Notes under the pieces: generated by a model
Told to the model about the DNA's origin: nothing
Seen by the model: only the letters and a program-made list of their open reading frames with translations
Databases searched by the model: none
Made by a program: the position numbers and the translations under genes
Shown here: positions 56,446-64,000 of the stretch, in pieces
Numbering within the stretch: position 1 is the stretch's first letter
Layout of the letters: the number at the start of each line of letters is the position of its first letter
Assembly: GCF_024362325.1 (NCBI RefSeq)
Contig: NZ_CP101497.1
Span: 2,480,001 to 2,544,000 of the forward strand
DNA from: Microcella humidisoli
GTDB taxonomy: Bacteria > Actinomycetota > Actinomycetes > Actinomycetales > Microbacteriaceae
Direction: 5' to 3'
DNA length: 64,000 nt

Positions 56446-57870
56446 ATGTTCAGTGATTCTTCCGAGGTGCTGAAGTTCATCAAGGACACGGACGTCAAGT
56501 TCCTCGACATCCGATTCACCGACCTCCCCGGTGTCCAGCAGCACTTCAACATCCCCGCCTCGACCGTCGATGAGGACTTCTTCACGGTCGGCCAGCTGTT
56601 CGACGGCTCCTCGATCCGGGGATTCCAGTCGATCCACGAGTCCGACCTGCAGCTCATCCCTGACGTGTCGACGGCCTACGTCGACCCCTTCCGCACCGAG
56701 CGCACGCTCATCATGGTCTTCGACATCTACAACCCGCGCAACGGCGAGATCTACGCCCGCGACCCGCGCCAGGTGGCCAAGAAGGCCGAGAAGTACCTCG
56801 CCTCGACCGGCATTGCCGACACCGCGTTCTTCGCCCCCGAGGCGGAGTTCTACATCTTCGACGACGTGCGCTACGAGGTGAAGCAGAACACCTCGTACTA
56901 CTCGGTCGACTCGAGCGAGGCGGCCTGGAACACCGGCCGCGTCGAAGAGGGCGGCAACCTCGCCAACAAGACCCCGTTCAAGGGCGGCTACTTCCCCGTG
57001 AGCCCGGTCGACCAGCACGCCGACCTGCGCGACGACATCGTCGTGAAGCTCATGGAGGTCGGCCTCGAGGTCGAGCGCAGCCACCACGAGGTGGGCACCG
57101 CCGGCCAGGGCGAGATCAACTACAAGTTCGACACGATGGTCTCGGCCGCCGACGACATCCTGAAGTTCAAGTACATCGTCAAGAACACGGCGCTCGAGTG
57201 GGGCAAGGTCGCGACCTTCATGCCCAAGCCCCTCTTCGGCGACAACGGCTCGGGTATGCACACCCACCAGTCGCTGTGGAACGAGGGCAAGCCCCTGTTC
57301 TACGACGAGGCGGGCTACGGCGGGCTCAGCGACATCGCGCGCTGGTACATCGGCGGCATCCTCAAGCACGCCCCGGCGATCCTCGCGTTCACGAACCCCT
57401 CGCTGAACTCGTACCACCGCCTGGTCAAGGGCTTCGAGGCTCCGGTCAACCTGGTGTACTCGGCCGGAAACCGCTCGGCAGCCATCCGCATCCCGATCAC
57501 GGGCACGAACCCCAAGGCCAAGCGCATCGAGTTCCGCGCGCCGGACGCCTCGGGCAACCCGTACCTCGCGTTCGCGGTGCAGCTCATGGCCGGCATCGAC
57601 GGCATCGTCAACAAGATCGAGCCGCACGAGCCCGTCGACAAGGACCTCTACGAGCTGCCGCCCGAGGAGGCCAAGGGCATCCCGCAGGTTCCCGGCTCGC
57701 TCGAGGAGGCGCTCGTCGCCCTCGAGAACGACCACGAGTTCCTGCTCGCCGGTGGCGTCTTCACCAAGGACCTCATCGAGACCTGGATCGAGTACAAGCG
57801 CACCATGGAGATCCTCCCGGCCGCGCAGCGCCCGCACCCGTTCGAGTACGAGCTGTACTTCTCGGTCTAG
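56446..57870 (+). CDS. glnA: Glutamine synthetase type I
   Basis: 474-residue dodecameric GSI-beta enzyme making glutamine from glutamate and ammonia. [43 protein letters not shown], the ATP-binding [12 protein letters not shown] and the adenylylation site LYELPPEE with its Tyr. The presence of glnE next door supports covalent control. ATG with AGGAG upstream; GlnR-type box 71-108 bp upstream. Confidence 0.98.
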   Translation: MFSDSSEVLKFIKDTDVKFLDIRFTDLPGVQQHFNIPASTVDEDFFTVGQLFDGSSIRGFQSIHESDLQLIPDVSTAYVDPFRTERTLIMVFDIYNPRNGEIYARDPRQVAKKAEKYLASTGIADTAFFAPEAEFYIFDDVRYEVKQNTSYYSVDSSEAAWNTGRVEEGGNLANKTPFKGGYFPVSPVDQHADLRDDIVVKLMEVGLEVERSHHEVGTAGQGEINYKFDTMVSAADDILKFKYIVKNTALEWGKVATFMPKPLFGDNGSGMHTHQSLWNEGKPLFYDEAGYGGLSDIARWYIGGILKHAPAILAFTNPSLNSYHRLVKGFEAPVNLVYSAGNRSAAIRIPITGTNPKAKRIEFRAPDASGNPYLAFAVQLMAGIDGIVNKIEPHEPVDKDLYELPPEEAKGIPQVPGSLEEALVALENDHEFLLAGGVFTKDLIETWIEYKRTMEILPAAQRPHPFEYELYFSV

Positions 57871-57895
57871 TTCGAGACCGCCACCACGGCATCAC

Positions 57896-57929
57896 CAGGG
57901 GCCCCGTTCCGTCAGGAGCGGGGCCCCTG
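57896..57929 (+). terminator. Strong terminator between glnA and glnE
   Basis: 15-bp stem CAGGGGCCCCGTTCC/GGAGCGGGGCCCCTG (one G-U pair) with a GTCA loop, 25 bp after the glnA stop and 36 bp from the convergent glnE stop; symmetrical, so it could serve both genes. Confidence 0.8.
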
Positions 57930-57964
57930 CCGTGCGTCGGGACGCCTACGCGCTCGCGGTGGCG

Positions 57965-60892
57965 CTACGCCGTGGCGTAGAACCCTCGCTCGAACACCTG
58001 TCGGGCCAGGCGGGTCGTGCGCAGATACTCCTCCTCGAGCTGGGAGGCTCCCCCGGCCGGGTAGCCCATGAGCCGCGCAACGCCCTCGAGCTGCGGCCGG
58101 TCGATGGGCAGCACATCGGCGGTCTTCGCGCTCCACAGCGTCAGCGCCGAGCGGGCGCGCGAGGCGATGAGCCACGCGGCGCGGAGGCGCTCGGCGTCGG
58201 CGGGCGGCACGAGCCGAGCATCCACCGCCGCCTCGAGGGCCTCGAGCGTCGAGGTCGTCGCGAGCGCGGGCACCGCCGCCGCGTGCTGCAGCTGCAGCAG
58301 CTGCACGAACCACTCCACGTCGCTGAGCGAGCCGCGGCCGAGCTTGAGGTGCCGCGCGGGGTCGGCGGCCTGCGGCAGCCGCTCGGCCTCGACGCGGGCC
58401 TTGATGCGCCGCACCTCGCGCGCATCGGCGTCGGGGAGCGATTCGGGGTACCGCACCGTATCGGCGAGAGCCGTGAAGTCGGCCATGAGCGGCTCGTCGC
58501 CCGCGACCGCCCGAGCCCGCAGCAGGGCCTGCGCCTCCCACGTGAGCGACCAGCGCTCGTAGTAGGCCCGGTACGAGTCGAGCGAGCGGGCGATGGCCCC
58601 GTTGCGCCCCTCGGGACGCAGATCGATGTCGAGGTCGAGCGGCAGGCGCAGGTCCTCCGTCAGGCGCTTGAGCTCGTGCACGATGTGCTCCGCCCGTGCC
58701 TGGGCGTGCTCCCCCGCACCCGCGTCGCGGTAGACGTACATGACGTCGGCATCCGAGCCGAAGCCCAGTTCAGCCCCGCCGTAGCGACCCATGCCGATGA
58801 TCGCGAACTCGATCCCGTCGCCATAGCGATGCACGAGCGAGAGCGCCCCGGTCAGTACCGTCGTCGTGACGTCGCTGAGCGCCCGCCCCAGCTGCTGCAC
58901 CGTGATCACATCCAGGATGCCCGCGAGGGCCAGGCGCAGCACCTCGCGTCGCCGCGCCGTGCGCAGCGCCTTCGCGGCCGCCTCGATGTCGCCGGCGTGG
59001 CGGTCGACCGTGGCGCGCGCCTCGTCGAGCAGGCCCGCGAGCGGACGCGGATGCAGCTCCTCTTCGTTCTCGAGCCAGGCGGCGCCCTCGGGGATGCGCT
59101 CGAAGAGCCCGCCGACATAGCGCGACGAGGCGAGCACGCTCGTGAGCCGCTGCGCCGCGCCGCTCGAGTCGCGCAGCATGCGCAAGAACCAGTAGGTCTC
59201 GCCGAGATCGTCGCTGAGCCGCCGGAAGGCGAGCAGCCCGTAGTCGGGGTCGGCACCCTCGGCGAGCCACTGCAGGATGACCGGCAGGAGGGTGCGCTGG
59301 ATCTGGGCGCGGCGCGACACGCCGCTCGTGAGCGCCGCGATGTGGTGCAGGGCCCCGCGCGCGTCGCCGAACCCGATCGCCGAGAGCCGGGCCTCGGCCT
59401 GCCCGCTCGTCAGGGCGAGGCCCTCCTCCGGCAGCGCGGCCACGGCCGAGAGCAGCGGCCGGTAGAAGAGCTTCTCGTGCAGCGAGCGCACGGCGATCTT
59501 GGTCTGCTGCCAGCGCTCGGTGAGCTCGGCGGCCGAAGCGGCGAGCCCCGTGGCACGCGCGAGCACGCGCAAGCGCTCCTCGTCGCGCGGCATGAGGTGG
59601 GTGCGGGTCATGCGGTCGAGCTGCACGCGGTGCTCGATGACCCGCAGCAGCCGGTAGTCCCGCGCGAACGAGGCCGCCTCCTCGCGGCCGATGTAGCCAT
59701 GCTGCGCGAGGGCCGCGAGGGCGCCGAGCGTGTCGGGCTGGCGCACCCGGTCGTCGGTGTGGCCGTGCACGAGCTGCAGCAGCTGGATCGTGAACTCCAC
59801 GTCGCGCAGGCCGCCGGGGCCGAGCTTGAGCTGAACATCCACCTCATCGGCAGGGATGTGCTCGGTGACGCGCTCGCGCATGCGCTGCACCGAGTCGACG
59901 AAGCCCGCGCGCTGCGAGCTGGCCCAGACGAACGGATGCACCGTCTCGCAGTAGCGCTCCCCCAGCTCGACGTCTCCGGCCACAGGCCGCGACTTCAGCA
60001 GCGCCTGGAACTCCCAGCTCTTCGCCCAGCGCTCGTAGTACGCGCGGTGCGAGTCGATCGTGCGCACGAGCGCGCCGTCCTTGCCCTCAGGCCGCAGGTT
60101 GGCATCGACCTCCCACAGCGGCGGCTCCACCCCCGGTTCCTGGATGCCGCGGGCCGTCTCCGAGGCCAGTCGCGTCGCGATCTCCACGGCCCGCGCCGGG
60201 TCGAGCCCACCGTCGCCGTCGGCGACGTAGATGACATCGACGTCGCTGATGTAGTTGAGCTCGCGCGCGCCCGCCTTGCCCATGCCGATGACGGCCAGGC
60301 GCGTGCGTGCGACATCGACGGCGGGGAAGGTCGAGGTGCGTCGCGCCAGCAGCAGGCTCGCATCGATCGCGGCGCCGGCGAGGTCGGCGAGAGCAGCGGC
60401 GACGCGCGGCAGGGCCTCGAGCGCGTCGCCGTGCTCGAGATCCCAGGCGGCGATGCGCAGCAGCCAGCGGCGGTAGCGCACACGCAGGGCGGTGCGCGCC
60501 CGCTCGACCTCCGCCGGAGTACCCACGGGCGCGCCCTCGACGGCGGCGACGAGGAACCGGCGCAGCTGCTCCGCGGTCGGCGGGGTGCGCAGCGGCTCGC
60601 GCAGCGCGAGCAGCTCGGCCGGCCGGCGCCGCACGAACTCTCCGAGGCCCTCGCTCGCGCCGAGCACCCGGATGAGGCGCGCCGCCCAGGCCGGGTCGTC
60701 GAGGACGGGGCGGAGGGCATCCGGATGCTGCTCCTGCAACCGCACGAGCAGCCGGAGCGCCCGGTCGGGGTCGGCGGCCGAGCCGAAGGCCTCGAGGTGC
60801 TCGGCGAGGTCGCCGAGGGCGTCCCTGGCGGCGCTCAGCTCGGCGAAGCCGAGGCGAGCGAGCTCGGTGAGCGTCGACGGTGAGCGCGTCAT
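57965..60892 (-). CDS. glnE: Glutamine synthetase adenylyltransferase/removase
   Basis: 975-residue bifunctional enzyme that adenylylates and de-adenylylates glutamine synthetase. Two nucleotidyltransferase domains are visible: the N-terminal removase with VIGMGKAGARELNYISDVDVIYV (about 230) and the C-terminal transferase with IIGMGRYGGAELGFGSDADVMYV (about 700), each followed by a helical GlnD-like region. Lies between glnA and glnA2; 18 bp separate it from the glnA2 stop, which precedes it on the same strand, so glnA2-glnE are probably cotranscribed. Confidence 0.97.
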   Translation of the reverse strand: MTRSPSTLTELARLGFAELSAARDALGDLAEHLEAFGSAADPDRALRLLVRLQEQHPDALRPVLDDPAWAARLIRVLGASEGLGEFVRRRPAELLALREPLRTPPTAEQLRRFLVAAVEGAPVGTPAEVERARTALRVRYRRWLLRIAAWDLEHGDALEALPRVAAALADLAGAAIDASLLLARRTSTFPAVDVARTRLAVIGMGKAGARELNYISDVDVIYVADGDGGLDPARAVEIATRLASETARGIQEPGVEPPLWEVDANLRPEGKDGALVRTIDSHRAYYERWAKSWEFQALLKSRPVAGDVELGERYCETVHPFVWASSQRAGFVDSVQRMRERVTEHIPADEVDVQLKLGPGGLRDVEFTIQLLQLVHGHTDDRVRQPDTLGALAALAQHGYIGREEAASFARDYRLLRVIEHRVQLDRMTRTHLMPRDEERLRVLARATGLAASAAELTERWQQTKIAVRSLHEKLFYRPLLSAVAALPEEGLALTSGQAEARLSAIGFGDARGALHHIAALTSGVSRRAQIQRTLLPVILQWLAEGADPDYGLLAFRRLSDDLGETYWFLRMLRDSSGAAQRLTSVLASSRYVGGLFERIPEGAAWLENEEELHPRPLAGLLDEARATVDRHAGDIEAAAKALRTARRREVLRLALAGILDVITVQQLGRALSDVTTTVLTGALSLVHRYGDGIEFAIIGMGRYGGAELGFGSDADVMYVYRDAGAGEHAQARAEHIVHELKRLTEDLRLPLDLDIDLRPEGRNGAIARSLDSYRAYYERWSLTWEAQALLRARAVAGDEPLMADFTALADTVRYPESLPDADAREVRRIKARVEAERLPQAADPARHLKLGRGSLSDVEWFVQLLQLQHAAAVPALATTSTLEALEAAVDARLVPPADAERLRAAWLIASRARSALTLWSAKTADVLPIDRPQLEGVARLMGYPAGGASQLEEEYLRTTRLARQVFERGFYATA

Positions 60893-60910
60893 GGGGTGCC
60901 CGGGGCCGGG

Positions 60911-62269
60911 CTAGAGGATCTCGAGGTTGCTCTCGAGTTCGTACGGGGTGACCTGCGCGCGATACGCGGACCATTCGCGCCGCTTGTTGAGCAGCACGTA
61001 GTTGAACACCTGCTCGCCGAGCGTCTCGGCGACGAGCTCGCTCTCCTCCATGAGGCCGAGGGCGCGGTCGAGGCTCGACGGCAGCGGCTTGTAGCCGAGC
61101 GCGCGACGCTCGACCTCGGTGAGCTCCCACACCGTGTTCTCGGCCTCGGGCGGCAGCTCGTAGCCTTCCTCGATGCCTTTGAGCCCCGCGGCGAGCAGCA
61201 GCGAGAAGGCGAGGTAGGGATTCGCGGCCGAGTCCATGCCGCGGTACTCGACGCGCGCGCTCTGGCCCTTGCCGGGCTTGTAGAGCGGCACGCGCACGAG
61301 CGCCGAGCGGTTGTTGTGGCCCCACGTCACGTAGCTCGGGGCCTCGTCACCCGTCCAGAGGCGCTTGTACGAGTTGACGAACTGGTTGGTGACGGCCGTG
61401 ATCTCGGGCGCGTGCGTGAGCAGGCCGGCGACGAACTGGCGGCCGATCTTCGACAGCTGGTACTGCCCAGCCGGGTCGAAGAAGGCGTTCGTGTCGCCTT
61501 CGAAGAGCGACAGGTGCGTGTGCATGCCCGATCCGGGATGCGCAGCCAGAGGCTTGGGCATGAACGTGGCGTAGACGCCCTGCTCGATGGCCACCTCCTT
61601 CACGACCGTGCGGAAGGTCATGATGTTGTCGGCCGTCGTCAGCGCGTCGGCGTAGCGCAGGTCGATCTCGTTCTGACCCGGGCCGGCCTCGTGGTGGCTG
61701 AACTCGACCGAGATGCCGAGGTCTTCGAGCATGCGCACGGCGCGGCGGCGGAAGTCGTGCGCGGTGCCTCCCGGCACGTTGTCGAAGTACCCCGCGGCGT
61801 CGACCGGCTGGGGGCCCTTGGGACCGTACTTGCTGCTCTTGAGCAGGTAGAACTCGATCTCGGGGTGCGTGTAGAACGTGAACCCGCGGTCGGCCGCCTT
61901 GGCGAGCGTGCGCTTCAGCACATGCCGCGGGTCGGCGGCGGCGGGCTGGCCGTCGGGCGTCGTGATGTCGCAGAACATGCGCGCGGTCGGGTCGACCTCG
62001 CCGCGCCACGGGAGGATCTGGAAGGTCGTGGGGTCGGGGTGCGCGAGCACGTCGGCCTCGTAGGCGCGCGAGAAGCCCTCGATCGCCGAGCCGTCGAACC
62101 CGAGGCCCTCGGCGAAGGCCCCCTCGACCTCGGCAGGCGCCACAGCGACCATCTTGAGGGTGCCCACCACATCGGTGAACCAGAGGCGCACGAACTTGAC
62201 GCCGCGCTCCTCGATCGTGCGAAGAACGAAGTCGCGCTGCTTGTCCATGCCGCCCATTCCGGTGCTCAC
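60911..62269 (-). CDS. glnA2: Second glutamine synthetase, GlnA2 type
   Basis: 452-residue GSI paralogue: FVRLWFTDVVGTLKMVAVAP, LGFDGSAIEGFSRAYEADVL, FYTHPEIEFYLLK, PGSGMHTHLSLFEG and GYELPPEAE. It matches GlnA2 of mycobacteria and Streptomyces, which in some species acts on gamma-glutamyl precursors or polyamines rather than ammonia; substrate cannot be told here. GTG at 62269 with GGGAGAG 7 bases upstream is preferred to the internal ATGs. No GlnR-type box is seen in the 46-bp gap to nadE. Confidence 0.94.
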   Translation of the reverse strand: MSTGMGGMDKQRDFVLRTIEERGVKFVRLWFTDVVGTLKMVAVAPAEVEGAFAEGLGFDGSAIEGFSRAYEADVLAHPDPTTFQILPWRGEVDPTARMFCDITTPDGQPAAADPRHVLKRTLAKAADRGFTFYTHPEIEFYLLKSSKYGPKGPQPVDAAGYFDNVPGGTAHDFRRRAVRMLEDLGISVEFSHHEAGPGQNEIDLRYADALTTADNIMTFRTVVKEVAIEQGVYATFMPKPLAAHPGSGMHTHLSLFEGDTNAFFDPAGQYQLSKIGRQFVAGLLTHAPEITAVTNQFVNSYKRLWTGDEAPSYVTWGHNNRSALVRVPLYKPGKGQSARVEYRGMDSAANPYLAFSLLLAAGLKGIEEGYELPPEAENTVWELTEVERRALGYKPLPSSLDRALGLMEESELVAETLGEQVFNYVLLNKRREWSAYRAQVTPYELESNLEIL

Positions 62270-62315
62270 ATCTCTCCCTCGGTCGACACAAACTCCCGCC
62301 ATTAGGCTAACGGGT

Positions 62316-64000
62316 ATGCCCCGCCTCCGCTTGGCCCTCGCCCAGTCGAACCCCCTCGTCGGAGACCTCGCGGGCAACGCCGAGCAGATCGTCGCCGCCG
62401 CGCGCTCGGCCTCCGCGCAGGGCGCCGATATCCTCGCGCTCGGCGAGATGGCGCTGACCGGCTACCCCATCGAAGACCTCGCTTCGCGGCCCTCCTTCCT
62501 CGTCGACGCGGGCGCCGCCGTCACGGCACTCGCCGCCCGCCTCGAGGCCGAGGGGCTCGGTCACCTGCCCATCGTCGTCGGGCACCCCGACGGGCCGCAC
62601 GAGCCTCGCCTGCTCGGCACCTCGAACGCGCCCACGGCGATCGCGCAGAACTGCGCGAGCGTGCTGCAGGGCGGGCGCGTCGTCGCCCGCTACGCCAAGC
62701 ACCACCTGCCCAACTACGGCGTCTTCGACGAGTACCGCATCTTCATCCCCGGCGATGAGCTGCTCGTGCTGCGCCTGAAGGGCGTCGACGTCGCGCTCAT
62801 CATCTGCGAAGACCTGTGGCGCGACGGCGGGCCGGTCGGCCGCGTGCTCGAGTCGGACGCGGGCGTACTGCTCGTCATCAACGCCTCGCCCTTCGAGCGC
62901 GACAAAGACGAGGTGCGGCTGCCGCTCGTCACCCGCCGCGCGGTCGAGACCGACACGGTCGTCGCCTACGTCAACATCGTGGGCGGGCAGGACGACCTCG
63001 TGTTCGACGGCGACAGCGTCGTCGTCGACGGGCAGGGCACGATCCTCGCACGCGCCCCCCAGTTCGTCGAGCACCTCCTGGTCGTCGACGTGGATGCGGC
63101 CGCAGCCACCGATACCGAGCTGCCCCCGGCGGTGCGCAGGGTGGAACTTGCGGGTGGCAAGGCCTCGAGCGAGCATCCGGTGGACGTTGATCTGGCCGAA
63201 TTGCCGGATGACCGGGAGCAGCTCTGGAATGCGCTCGTCACCGGTACGCGCGACTACGTGCGCAAGAACGGGTTCCGCAGCGTCGTGCTCGGGCTCTCGG
63301 GCGGCATCGACTCGGCCGTGTGCGCGGCCATCGCCGCCGACGCGATCGGCGCCGAGAACGTCTCCGGCGTCTCGATGCCGTCTCGGTACAGCTCCGACCA
63401 CTCGCGCAGCGACGCCGATGATCTCGCCGAGCGCATCGGGCTGAACTACTCCGTCGAGGCCATCGCCGACCTCGTGCAGCCCGTCGAGACCCAGCTTGCG
63501 CTCGACGGCGTCGCTGCCGAGAACCTGCAGGCGCGCATCCGGGCCATCATCCTCATGGGGCTCTCGAACATGCACGGGCACCTCGTTCTGACGACGGGCA
63601 ACAAGACCGAGCTCTCGGTGGGCTACTCGACGATCTACGGCGACTCGGTCGGCGGGTTCGCGCCGATCAAGGATGTGCCGAAGCTGCTCGTGTGGGAACT
63701 CGCGCGCTGGCGCAATGAGGCCGCGATCGCGCGGGGTGAGACCCCGCCGATCCCCGAGAACTCGATCGCCAAGCCTCCGAGCGCCGAGCTGCGGCCCGGC
63801 CAGGTCGACCAGGACACGCTTCCGCCGTACGAGGTGCTCGACGCCATTCTCGAGGCCTACGTCGACCGCGAGCTCGGGCGCGACGATGTCGTGGCCCTCG
63901 GCTTCGAGGCCGAAACGGTCGACTTCGTGACGCGGCTCGTCGACCGCTCGGAGTGGAAGCGGCGCCAGGGCGCCATCGGGCCGAAGATCTCGGGCATGGC
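62316..64000 (+). CDS. nadE: Glutamine-dependent NAD+ synthetase (partial)
   Basis: About 561 residues before the right edge cuts the gene. N-terminal nitrilase-type glutaminase domain with the Glu-Lys-Cys triad: LGEMALTGYP, RYAKHHLPNYGVFDE, LIICEDLWRDGG. The synthetase domain (from about 310) has the ATP loop VLGLSGGIDSAVCAAI and GNKTELSVGYSTIYGDSVGGF. Converts deamido-NAD to NAD with glutamine as nitrogen donor. ATG at 62316 gives the usual MPRLRLALAQ start. Confidence 0.96.
   Translation, partial: MPRLRLALAQSNPLVGDLAGNAEQIVAAARSASAQGADILALGEMALTGYPIEDLASRPSFLVDAGAAVTALAARLEAEGLGHLPIVVGHPDGPHEPRLLGTSNAPTAIAQNCASVLQGGRVVARYAKHHLPNYGVFDEYRIFIPGDELLVLRLKGVDVALIICEDLWRDGGPVGRVLESDAGVLLVINASPFERDKDEVRLPLVTRRAVETDTVVAYVNIVGGQDDLVFDGDSVVVDGQGTILARAPQFVEHLLVVDVDAAAATDTELPPAVRRVELAGGKASSEHPVDVDLAELPDDREQLWNALVTGTRDYVRKNGFRSVVLGLSGGIDSAVCAAIAADAIGAENVSGVSMPSRYSSDHSRSDADDLAERIGLNYSVEAIADLVQPVETQLALDGVAAENLQARIRAIILMGLSNMHGHLVLTTGNKTELSVGYSTIYGDSVGGFAPIKDVPKLLVWELARWRNEAAIARGETPPIPENSIAKPPSAELRPGQVDQDTLPPYEVLDAILEAYVDRELGRDDVVALGFEAETVDFVTRLVDRSEWKRRQGAIGPKISGM

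Noticed and set aside
57752..60883. Open frame of more than 1000 codons antisense to glnE
   Set aside because: Arg/Glu/Leu-rich mirror of a high-GC gene with no recognisable family; glnE on the other strand has both catalytic domains.

Overview
The window is a compact, roughly 70% GC chromosomal segment with almost no intergenic space, many GTG starts and stop/start overlaps. Gene content and order point to an actinobacterium, most likely family Microbacteriaceae (Micrococcales). Indicators are the actinobacterial domain families DUF3000, DUF3093, DUF3159, DUF3710, DUF4191 and DUF4193, SepH, a ParC/ParE pair, a long low-complexity N-terminus on the primary sigma factor, and gene blocks that recur in mycobacteria (thrS-HIT-pdxS/T, dut-DUF3093-DUF4193, dlaT-lipB-lipA-glnA-glnE-glnA2). 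The family assignment is an inference. I see no phage, insertion sequence or CRISPR array, and no gene-free stretch longer than about 210 bp.

Layout. 1-3393: vitamin B6 locus, pdxT (cut by the window edge) and pdxS divergent from the MocR regulator pdxR and the kinase pdxY, with a palindromic operator candidate between them. 3418-9654: HIT hydrolase and thrS, then a two-gene surface-glycan pair (membrane protein plus a GT2 synthase with an unusual N-terminal domain) and a VanZ-like protein. 9765-10266: four tRNAs (Val-GAC, Cys, Gly on minus; Val-CAC on plus). 10267-14288: a degenerate Amt-like protein, the true ammonium transporter amt preceded by a GlnR-type box, and nhaA. 14384-20801: ZapE-like ATPase, rhodanese plus SufE, a RibD-type reductase, an alpha/beta hydrolase, DUF3000 and RNase D. 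20882-29538: fadA-fadB, a second reductase, dxs and acnA. 29648-33488: DUF3159-DUF3710-dut, DUF3093, DUF4193 and sepH. 33499-39632: phosphodiesterase, parC, parE and a small zinc-ribbon protein. 39616-44845: two alanine racemase-like genes facing a gatD-like/murT-like pair downstream of sigA. 44985-51723: MFS permease, PAC2 protein, pepA, lpdA and sucB. 51720-64000: pseudokinase, DUF4191, RDD protein, lipB-lipA, glnA (GlnR-type box), glnE, glnA2 and nadE (cut by the window edge).

The most striking part is 39616-43363. The two adjacent alanine racemase-like genes have lost complementary halves of the active site: one keeps the PLP-lysine barrel but lacks the catalytic-tyrosine segment, the other keeps that segment but lacks most of the barrel and has Arg in place of the PLP lysine. 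Because the racemase active site is built across the dimer interface, they could form one obligate heterodimer. Facing them is a MurT/GatD-like pair, both proteins without a single cysteine: the GatD nucleophile is Gly and the MurT zinc ribbon is gone, while the MurT ATPase motifs are intact. In Microbacteriaceae the alpha-carboxyl of D-Glu carries the cross-bridge (type B peptidoglycan) rather than an amide, so a MurT-like ligase that no longer uses glutamine is a candidate for a bridge-forming enzyme. This is a hypothesis, not a demonstrated function.

Nitrogen control is the other theme: amt, glnA, glnE and glnA2 lie in the window, and both amt and glnA have a 38-bp four-part GlnR-type box with the same 11-bp periodicity.
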